From Pseudomonas cremoris (lineage in GTDB: Bacteria; Pseudomonadota; Gammaproteobacteria; Pseudomonadales; Pseudomonadaceae): a stretch of DNA of 64,000 nt. Position 1 is the stretch's first letter. Every line of letters begins with the position of its first letter. The position numbers and the translations under genes are program-made. The stretch covers positions 186,001 to 250,000 of the forward strand of contig NZ_JAAXCY010000006.1 in the NCBI RefSeq assembly GCF_014230465.1, read 5' to 3'. Below, piece by piece: positions 25,227 through 33,100 of the stretch. The notes under the pieces were generated by a model. It ran no database searches. It was not told the origin of the DNA and saw only the letters and a program-made list of their open reading frames with translations.

Positions 25227-25268
25227 GCCTGCATCCTAGGCAGGCTAATGGCTCGTTGAAAGAGCCAT
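25227..25268. promoter_or_regulatory. Inverted repeats between paiB and the MocR gene
   Basis: GCCTG-N9-CAGGC (25227-25245) and ATGGCTC-N7-GAGCCAT (25248-25268), both perfect, fill most of the 87-bp divergent promoter. Candidate MocR operators controlling both directions. Confidence 0.5.
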
Positions 25269-25293
25269 CTGGCGTCCATTTCATAGGTCCAAT

Positions 25294-26832
25294 ATGCCGC
25301 CCATCACACCGCCGTTGTCCTTCAACCCTGCCGGTATCGAATTGGATCGCCGCCAAGGACTGACCCGCCAACTGTATGAAGCCCTGCGCCAGCGCGTGCT
25401 GGATGGGCGACTGGTCAGCGGCACGCGCTTGCCCGCCACGCGTGACTTGGCAGCGGCGTTGTCGATCTCGCGCAACAGTGTGGTGCGTGCCTACGATCAG
25501 CTGTATGCCGAAGGTTTTATCGAAAGTCGGGTGGGTGATGGCACTTACGTTGCGCAACTGCCCACGGCCAAAAAGTTACCCACAAAACTGTCCACAGGGT
25601 TTTCAACAGGCTTATCCCCAACCTTATCCACAAAATGGGAAAAATTGCCGGAAGATTTGGACTGTGAAGTTATCCACAGCGGGGGCTTGGGTCGGGTACA
25701 AAACAACCATTTGCCGCAGCCACCGTCCGGGCCGCCGCGGGCCTTTCGCGTGGGTGTGCCTGCGTTTGATCTGTTTCCGTTCGAGGTGTGGGCCAAGCTG
25801 AATGCGGCCTTCTGGCGCAAACCGGACCTGGAGCAACTGTGCTACGGCGACCCGGCGGGTGACGGTCGATTGCGCGAGTTGATCGCCGCTTATCTGCGCA
25901 GCTCCCGAGGCATGCAGTGCTCCGCTGAGCAAATTGTGATCACCAGTGGTGCACAGCAAGCGATTAGCCTTTGTGCACAGTTGCTGGTGGAGCCCGGCGA
26001 CGGGGTTGCTGTGGAAAACCCGGGGTATCGCGCGGCAGGTCATGCGTTCGCCCTAGCGGGAGGGAAATTGCACGGTGTGCCGGTGGATGGCGAGGGCATC
26101 GACTGCCAAGTGCTCAACACGCTGGATGACTGCCGTGTGGCCTATGTCACGCCGTCCCATCAGTACCCGTTGGGGGTGGTGATGAGCCTGGCACGTCGCC
26201 TGGAGTTGTTGGCCTGGGCGGAACGCACGGGCGGCTGGATCATCGAGGACGACTACGATGGCGAGTACCGCTACAGCGGCGCGCCCCTGTCGCCCTTGGC
26301 CGCGTTGGATCGCAACGGCCGCGTGCTCTACGTCGGTACCTTCGGCAAGGTGGCGTTTCCGGCCTTGCGCCTGGGTTACCTGGTGCTGCCGCCGGGTTTG
26401 GTGGACGCCTTCGCCCGGCGCCGCGCGGTGGACATGCGCCACTCGGAAATCAGCACCCAAGCGGTGATGGCCGAGTTCATGGCAGCGGGGCACTTCCAGC
26501 GCCATATACGCCGTATGCGGCGGGCTGCACTGAGCCGGCGCAATGCCTTGCTGGCCGGTTGGCCTGGCGGTCTCGAAGGCATGGGTGAGTTACCCAGCGT
26601 AGCGGCAGGGCTGCACATGACGGTGCGCGTGGACAGCCTGGCCCGCGAGCAGCAGTTATTGGCACAGGCGCATGCGGCGGGTATCGAGGTTAACGGTTTG
26701 AGCAGCTACTGGCTGGCGCACTCGACCACCCCTGTGGACCAGCGTGCTGGTTTGGTGCTGGGTTTTGCTGCTGTGCCCGAAGACGATATCGCCGTGGCAC
26801 TGGCGCGGTTGCGCCAGGCCTGGCAAGGCTGA
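25294..26832 (+). CDS. MocR/PdxR-type regulator (GntR helix-turn-helix + aminotransferase domain)
   Basis: 512 residues: GntR-type winged helix (about 12-80; RVLDGRLVSGTRLPATRDLAAAL, SRNSVVRAYDQLYAEGF), a Thr/Ser/Lys-rich linker (about 85-150) and a fold-type I aminotransferase domain (about 160-510). The PLP-binding Lys is expected at 352 in GTFGKVAFPALRLGY; ITSGAQQAI, EDDYDGEYRY and the MRHSEISTQ segment fit. MocR proteins usually regulate the divergently transcribed neighbour, here paiB-GNAT-GNAT. The linker DNA is unusual because it contains several DnaA-box-like 9-mers. Its stop codon abuts the stop of the convergent potF-like gene with no spacer. Confidence 0.92.
   Translation: MPPITPPLSFNPAGIELDRRQGLTRQLYEALRQRVLDGRLVSGTRLPATRDLAAALSISRNSVVRAYDQLYAEGFIESRVGDGTYVAQLPTAKKLPTKLSTGFSTGLSPTLSTKWEKLPEDLDCEVIHSGGLGRVQNNHLPQPPSGPPRAFRVGVPAFDLFPFEVWAKLNAAFWRKPDLEQLCYGDPAGDGRLRELIAAYLRSSRGMQCSAEQIVITSGAQQAISLCAQLLVEPGDGVAVENPGYRAAGHAFALAGGKLHGVPVDGEGIDCQVLNTLDDCRVAYVTPSHQYPLGVVMSLARRLELLAWAERTGGWIIEDDYDGEYRYSGAPLSPLAALDRNGRVLYVGTFGKVAFPALRLGYLVLPPGLVDAFARRRAVDMRHSEISTQAVMAEFMAAGHFQRHIRRMRRAALSRRNALLAGWPGGLEGMGELPSVAAGLHMTVRVDSLAREQQLLAQAHAAGIEVNGLSSYWLAHSTTPVDQRAGLVLGFAAVPEDDIAVALARLRQAWQG
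25576..25678. other. Cluster of DnaA-box-like 9-mers inside the MocR linker
   Basis: Five sites in 103 bp: TTACCCACA (25576), CTGTCCACA (25588), TTATCCCCA (25612), TTATCCACA (25624, perfect) and TTATCCACA (25670, perfect), all in the same orientation. They encode the low-complexity linker KLSTGFSTGLSPTLST. Confidence 0.55.
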
Positions 26833-27924
26833 TCAGGTGCCCGACTTGATCTTGGTCCACGCTCGCGTCCGCGCGCGTTCCGCATCACGCCCCAACGGCT
26901 TCAACGTGTACAGCGTGGCCATTGCCGCCTCGGTTGGGTACAGGTTGGGGTTGTTGCGAATCGCTGGGTCCACTTGCTCGGTCGCGTCCTTGTTCGGGTT
27001 GGGGTAGCCGACAAAATCACTGATCGGCGCGATCACCTGGGGTTGCAGCAGGTAGTTGATGAAGGTGTAGGCGTCCTGCGGGTTCTGCGCGCCTTTGGGT
27101 ATGGCGAGCATATCGAACCATATCGGCGCGCCTTCCTTGGGCAGGCGCATGTCCACGATCACGCCGTTCTTGGCTTCCTTGGCGCGGTTGGCGGCCTGGG
27201 AGAAGCTGCCCGAGTAACCCACGGCCACGCAGATGTCGCCGTTGGCGATATCGGCCATGTACTTGGACGAGTGGAAATAGGTGATGTAGGGCCGGATCTT
27301 CATCAACAGCGCTTCAGCCTTTACGTAGTCCTTGGGGTTGCTGCTGTTGGGGTCAAGGCCCAGGTGCTGCAGGGCCAGCGGGAGGATTTCCGAGGGTGAA
27401 TCGAGCAAGGCCACGCCACATTGCTTGAGCTTGCTGATGTTTTCTTCCTTGAAGATCAGGTCCCAACTGTCCACCGGCGCGTTCGGTCCGAGCACCGCTT
27501 TGACCTTGTCCGGGTTGAAGCCGATCAGGATGGTGCCGTACATGTAGGGCACGGCAAATTTGTTGCCAGGGTCGTTGGCCTCGATCAACTTCATCAGCTT
27601 GGGGTCGAGGTGGTTCCAGTTGGGTAACTGGCTGCGGTCCAGGGGCTGGAACACGCCGGCCTCGATCTGCTTGGCCAGGAACACGTTGGACGGCACCACC
27701 ACGTCATAGCCAGAGTTGCCGGTGAGCAGCTTGGCTTCCAAGGCTTCGTTGGTGTCGAAGATGTCGTAGACCAGCTTGATCTTCGGGTTCTGCGCCTTGA
27801 AATCGTCAAGTGCCTTGGGGGTGATGTAGTCGAACCAATTGTAGACCTTGAGGGGTTTTTCTTCGGCCTGCACAGCGCCGCTCAAAACGGCGGCGCACAG
27901 GGCCAGTGAGGTGAGCATCTTCAT
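26833..27924 (-). CDS. Periplasmic polyamine-binding protein (PotF/SpuD-like)
   Basis: 363 residues with signal peptide (about 1-20, cleavage near VQA-EE), then a type II periplasmic binding fold (PF13416-like): KVYNWFDYITPKALDDFKA, GYDVVVPSNVFLAKQI, VPYMYGTILIGFN, VAVGYSGSFSQA and PIWFDMLAIPKGAQN. It would capture putrescine or spermidine for an ABC importer, though no permease or ATPase genes lie here. Its ATG overlaps the stop of the acetylpolyamine amidohydrolase gene by 4 bp. That matches the PA1409/PA1410 pairing I recall and implies uptake of acetylated polyamines. Confidence 0.9.
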   Translation of the reverse strand: MKMLTSLALCAAVLSGAVQAEEKPLKVYNWFDYITPKALDDFKAQNPKIKLVYDIFDTNEALEAKLLTGNSGYDVVVPSNVFLAKQIEAGVFQPLDRSQLPNWNHLDPKLMKLIEANDPGNKFAVPYMYGTILIGFNPDKVKAVLGPNAPVDSWDLIFKEENISKLKQCGVALLDSPSEILPLALQHLGLDPNSSNPKDYVKAEALLMKIRPYITYFHSSKYMADIANGDICVAVGYSGSFSQAANRAKEAKNGVIVDMRLPKEGAPIWFDMLAIPKGAQNPQDAYTFINYLLQPQVIAPISDFVGYPNPNKDATEQVDPAIRNNPNLYPTEAAMATLYTLKPLGRDAERARTRAWTKIKSGT

Positions 27925-28961
27925 CGGGTCGCTCCTTGTTGTTCGAAACCTTCGAGCACGTTGACGGCGTTGATGCCGATTTCTTCGACAGCGTAGCCGC
28001 CTTCCATCACAAACAGCGTGGGCTTGCCGAGCCGTGCGAGGCGCCGCCCCATGGCCAGGTAGTCCGGACTGTCGAGCTTGAATTGAGAGATCGGGTCGTC
28101 CTTGAACGTGTCCACGCCCAGCGACACCACGATGACGTCGGCGCCGTAGCGTTCGGTTTCCTTACACGCCGCTTCCAACGCTACGCTCCACTGATCCCAG
28201 CCGGATCCGGCGGGCAGTGGGTAGTTGAAGTTGAAACCTTGACCGACGCCTTCGCCCAACTCGTCGGCATAACCGAGGAAGAATGGGAACTCCGCTTCCG
28301 GGTGGCCGTGGATCGAGGTGAACAGCACGTCGCTGCGCTCATAGAAAATCGACTGGGTGCCGTTGCCGTGGTGGTAGTCCACGTCGATGATCGCCACCTT
28401 CTTGTGGCCTTGGTCGAGGAACGCTTGTGCGGCAATCGCCGCGTTGTTGAGGTAGCAATAACCGCCCATCAAGTCGCTGGCGGCGTGGTGCCCTGGCGGG
28501 CGACACAAGGCAAAGGCACTGTGGGCACCTTGCTGGATGGCCTGTTGTGCAGTGAGCGCCACTTGCGCTGCGCTGTACGCTGCTTGCCAGGTGCCGGCGG
28601 TGATCGGCGCACCACCGTCGAAACTGTAGTAGCCCAACTGGCCATGCAGGCTGGTGGGCAATACCCGGCGCAAGGTACGGGCAGGCCAGGTGTAGGGCAG
28701 CAAGTCGCCGTCTTGGCCGTATTCAGTCCAGCGGTCCCAGGCACCTTTGAAAAAGTCGAGGTAGTCGCGGCTGTGGATGCGTTGCAGCGGCGTCAGGCCG
28801 AAGTCTTGCGGCGCGTGCACGGGCCCCAGATCCCGGTCCTTGACCCGTTGCAGCACATGGTCGGCGCGGGAGGGCATCTCGAAGCAGGGCATCAGTTGCC
28901 CGTCCATCAACTCGCAGCGGCCATGGTGTAGGTGGTGATCGTCGGAGTAGATCGTCAGCAT
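27921..28961 (-). CDS. Acetylpolyamine amidohydrolase (histone-deacetylase family)
   Basis: 346 residues from ATG 28961. Arginase/HDAC-fold motifs: LCRPPGHHAASDLMGGYCYLNN (catalytic His pair), IIDVDYHHGNGTQSIFYERSDV (zinc Asp and His), VSLGVDTFKDDP (second zinc Asp) and VMEGGYAVEEIG. These enzymes deacetylate acetylputrescine, acetylspermidine or acetylcadaverine so the amines can be catabolised. The frame continues upstream, but MLTIYSDDHHLH is the family start. The 3' end overlaps the polyamine-binding gene. Named aphA in P. aeruginosa; I leave the symbol blank because pseudomonads have several paralogs. Confidence 0.9.
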   Translation of the reverse strand: MLTIYSDDHHLHHGRCELMDGQLMPCFEMPSRADHVLQRVKDRDLGPVHAPQDFGLTPLQRIHSRDYLDFFKGAWDRWTEYGQDGDLLPYTWPARTLRRVLPTSLHGQLGYYSFDGGAPITAGTWQAAYSAAQVALTAQQAIQQGAHSAFALCRPPGHHAASDLMGGYCYLNNAAIAAQAFLDQGHKKVAIIDVDYHHGNGTQSIFYERSDVLFTSIHGHPEAEFPFFLGYADELGEGVGQGFNFNYPLPAGSGWDQWSVALEAACKETERYGADVIVVSLGVDTFKDDPISQFKLDSPDYLAMGRRLARLGKPTLFVMEGGYAVEEIGINAVNVLEGFEQQGATR

Positions 28962-29106
28962 TGTTGTTCTCCGCAGGCTGGGTGGGATGCACAGCAGTGT
29001 TGCGGGGGGTGGCTTTTCAGAGAATGGCGGCAGCGGCCAAAAGGGGATCGATATGGCCAATGGCTGTGTCCGTTATTCGCCCCTTCCTGGTGCTGGTGTG
29101 CCCCGC

Positions 29107-30093
29107 TCAGGGGCGGAATTGGCTGGGTGCCACGCCGCTCCATCGGACAAAGGCGTGGCGAAAACTCGCGGTTTCGCTGAAGCCCAGTTGCTCGGCGATC
29201 CTCCAGATTGGCAACTCATCTTCCGACAGCCACTGCTTGGCCCGTTCGAAGCGCAGTTCATCGAGCATCTCCTGGTAGCTGCAACCCAGCGCGTGCAAAT
29301 GCCGGCGCAAGGTGCGCGGCGAGCAGTTCAGTTGTTTGGCCAGGCCCTCCAGGCCCGGCGCGGCATGAAGTTGTGTGCCGAGCATCTGCCGCACGCGGCC
29401 CAGCCAGACCTGGCGTCCGGTGAACTCGGTGTTTTGTTTACGGCAGCGCTCGGCCACGGCGCGGTGAGTGACGGTATCGGCCAGGGGCAGAGGGTGATCC
29501 AGCCAGGCGCGATCGAAGGCAAACGCATGGCTGGCGGCCTGGAACCGAACGGGGCAGTCGAAGCGCTCGGCGTAGCGAGCTTGATAATCCGGCGCCGGGT
29601 GTTCGAAGCGCGCTTCCAGCAATGGCAGTGGTTGGCCCAGCAGGTCGTCGCAGATGACTTTCAGCGACACCAGGCAGAACTCCACGTTGAATTGGGCCAG
29701 GGCGGGGTTCTCCCGATAATCCCCGGCGGTGAACCAGATGCGCTTGCCATCTTCTTCCAGGCTCAGCTCGAAAAGTGTTCCCAACAGCGCCGGGTAGCGC
29801 AGCGCCAGGCGCAAAGCGTCACCGAAGGTGGCACTGGTGAGCAGGGCATACCCGAGCAAACCGTAGGACGACACATGCATGCGCTGGCCCAGGTCCAGGC
29901 CAATGTCGCGGCGCAGGGCCACGGCATTGGCGCACACCTGCATCTCCTGGCAGGTGGTGATGCGGGTGTCGGCGTGGCTCAGGTCGGCCACACCGATACC
30001 GCTGCCGGCGAGCAGCAGCTCACTGGCCTGGTCTTTGAACGTGGCCAGCACCAGGGAGACTGCATTGAGGGTAGTGAGGTGTGAATGCAACAT
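29107..30093 (-). CDS. AraC-family regulator of the acetylpolyamine genes
   Basis: About 328 residues from ATG 30093. An N-terminal 'arabinose-binding-like' AraC domain of the OruR/ArgR-like type (about 20-210; GLDLGQRMHVSSYGLLGYALL) precedes a C-terminal double helix-turn-helix (about 225-325; LAKQLNCSPRTLRRHLHALG and PIWRIAEQLGFSETASFRHAF). It is transcribed in the same direction as aphA-potF-like, 145 bp upstream, so it is the obvious activator candidate. It begins only 57 bp after the second giant toxin-like gene ends. Confidence 0.88.
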   Translation of the reverse strand: MLHSHLTTLNAVSLVLATFKDQASELLLAGSGIGVADLSHADTRITTCQEMQVCANAVALRRDIGLDLGQRMHVSSYGLLGYALLTSATFGDALRLALRYPALLGTLFELSLEEDGKRIWFTAGDYRENPALAQFNVEFCLVSLKVICDDLLGQPLPLLEARFEHPAPDYQARYAERFDCPVRFQAASHAFAFDRAWLDHPLPLADTVTHRAVAERCRKQNTEFTGRQVWLGRVRQMLGTQLHAAPGLEGLAKQLNCSPRTLRRHLHALGCSYQEMLDELRFERAKQWLSEDELPIWRIAEQLGFSETASFRHAFVRWSGVAPSQFRP

Positions 30094-30150
30094 GGCGTGT
30101 CGGCTACCAGAGTGTCCACCCACGCAGCAAGTTGCATGCCGCCAAGCGCG

Positions 30151-33100
30151 TTACTGACGCTTCTGCCAGAAATGCCGCTGTTGCTTGGGCGCTTCGAAAA
30201 ACAGTTCCGTGGCCGGTTTTACGCTGATGTCGCTGCGCAAGTAGGCGATTCTTTGCAGTTCGTTCGTGACAGTGCTGGAATCGGTGTCGCTACCTGCAAG
30301 GTATTCCTCCATGGTCTTGAGCCGGCCGGACAAATAGCGGTCGGCGGTTGTCCATGATTGGCTGTAGTGGAATTGCGCGTACCAGAGGATGTCCTTGGTC
30401 TGTCGGTCGAGAATGATGTATTCGTCAACGAACAGTGGCGTCGGACCTTTTGTGAGCGGTTCCCTGAACTTGATTTTCTTGATGGTAATTGCGTCATGGC
30501 GTTTCAGCCACTCGACGGCCGAGACAGTGGGAGAGGACTCCTTTAACAGCTTTAACATATGGGCTTCGCTGCGCTCGTACAGGTCTTTGATGGCAGTTTT
30601 CAGTGCGCTGTCGACCGTATTCGCCGAGCCGATATCGATTGGGGTGGGTTTTCCTCGCACACGCGCGCGGCTGATGGCGCTACGGGCTTTTTCCAGTACC
30701 AGCGCTTGTTGATGAAACAGATACTCAATGCCGCTGGGCGTTCGTTGCGCTGTATTGGCATGGCGTTCTGCGCGTTCAAGGAAGGCAGGTAACTCGTTCA
30801 GCAGTTCCTGGCCCTCACTGGCAGCACTGAATAACTCCAGTACAGGCAGTACGGGTGCGGTTTCCCAATGCCTCAGCCAGACGCCTTCCTTCTCGTGATA
30901 GGTCGCTACCACTTTTTCGGTCAGTGGGGAGATGATGTCCACGAAGCCGGTTTCTTGTCGTCCTTCGTCCAGGCGCGGTATGCCAATGAGCAGGCCGCCA
31001 TGAAGGGTTCGGATTATTTTTCGTTGTACCGGTGGTACCGAGGGCGGCGGTGTCCCGCGGCTGCGCACGCCCTCTCTTTCGGAACTCAGTTGGGACAGGT
31101 TGCGCGTGGCGTCCCGTTGGAACACGCGGAGTTCTCCACGTAATTTCTGGATGTTTTCCTCCAAGGCATACGTGGAAAATTGCGTCGAAAAGTCCTCCAG
31201 GCGTTCGTCCAACACTTGGAACTGTTCGCTTAGGGTGCTGAGGAGATCGATGCGCTCATCCAGGCGTACTTCGCTGCGTTCGTGCAGGGTGTCGCGCAGG
31301 CCGAGGATGGCGAGGTCGGCGGCGTCGACAATCTCGTCAATGGTGCTCCAGGCTTTGGGTTCGGTGACCGTTGTGTTCGCCGGCAGGCACAGGTTGCGCG
31401 CCATGGTGACCTGTATGGTCCTGATATCTGTGCTTTTAAAGCGCGGTAGCAATTGCTGGGTGTCGCGCCGTAAATTGGCACCATCTTCGCCCAGTTGCTG
31501 TAGCTCAACGAGGCGAGTTTCCATGTAGTCCAAGTGCTTGAGCATCTCTGTGTTCAGCTCGGTCATTTGCCGGGCTTCGTTGATATAGCGCTCTTGCGGG
31601 TTGTTGGCCTGACGCGTGATTTTATCCAGGACCTCGCTTAATTTCGGCTTGAACTTTGTGTTGGATTCATCAATGCCTGCCAGGGTCATTTCCGTCTGTG
31701 CCTTAAGCACACCGAGGGCGCGTCGTGAGTAGTCCGGCGTATAGGCGTGTACGGTCAGTTGCTTGAGCAATTGCAACTCTGATTCGTACTGGCGGCACTG
31801 GTTTTTCAATGTACGCAGGTATGTCTTTCGGCTGGTTTCGGCGGCGGTGTGGGATGAGGTGGAGGGGCCAGTTTCCATGGCATCGCGGGCCGCTTTTAAT
31901 TGGGTCTGGAGCGTTTTCTTCGATTTCTCGAAGTCGCTCAACTGCTGATGCAGTTGTTCTGCGCGTTGTGCCGACAGTGAAATAGAGCGTTTGATCATGG
32001 CTTTTGGCCCCCCTCCACGCAGACGTAGACGTGGATCAACGAACCAATTGCCCTGCTTGTTGTGCATCAGTGGCGGGCCGGTACGCTGCGGGCGAGCCGG
32101 GTCGACAATGATGGCTCTGTCATTCTCATCCACCTGCACTTCGAACCAGCGTGAGCCCACCGGGGCGTAGTATTTTTGCCCGCTCTGATACAGGTATTGG
32201 TGAGGTCCATCGGTGCTGACGGGGGCGCCAAGTGCGTCCGGCTTATCGATCTTGAAGCTGTCCAGAACGGCACCCAACCGGGCCGGTGTGCGGTGGAGGG
32301 CGCCACTGGTGTGCAATGGTCGGGGATGCCCGAGGGGCAGTTCGGTGGGGTTGACGGTAGGCAGTTGCTTGACAGCGGCTGGCTCCGCACGGGGCGAGGG
32401 AAGGGGAGACTTGGGGAGCTCGCTGACGGGCTCGGCCTCACTGGTCGAGCGAGGCGCATTGCGGGCCGCGGCATGCAAGGCAATGGCCATGCCGAGGTTA
32501 AGCAGCAAGTCGGACAGGGCGGCCCACGGTGAATGCTGCACCGGGTGTTCGGCGGCGTCGGTCAGTGCTTGCAACTGGTCCATGATTTGCCAGATCCAGG
32601 CGGCGGTACCCACGGCGCGTCCCAGAAATGGCAGGACGCCATTGAAAATTGCCCAGCCGGCGTGTTTAAGAGTGGCCCATCGGGCCTCGGAATTCGATAC
32701 CGATTGTCGGTCAGCCAGCGCGATCAAGGCGTTGGCGTTGGCGTCATACAGCGTGGTGAACAGATCGCCACTGATGGCATTCCCGCCCAGTTTCAGCGCC
32801 CCGCTCAGGCTTAAGAGCTTGAGCGGGTTAGTGACGACTTCAGCGACTGCCCAGGGTGAAGGTATTGTCGATGGGAACACGTAGTGGCTGTAATCGTTGC
32901 GCGCTTCATCGGGCAACCAGGCCAGTACCGACTCGCGCAGGCTTGGGGATTGTTGGATGGCATACACCAGATTGGCGGGCGAGGGGTATTGGCTCAAGGG
33001 GGGGGCGAGCAACGGTCGATACAACAAGCACGGCCCGGCGGTGGGGTCTTGCGGGCCGATCACAAACATATTGGCGACGATGTCCGGGGTCTGTTCCAGG

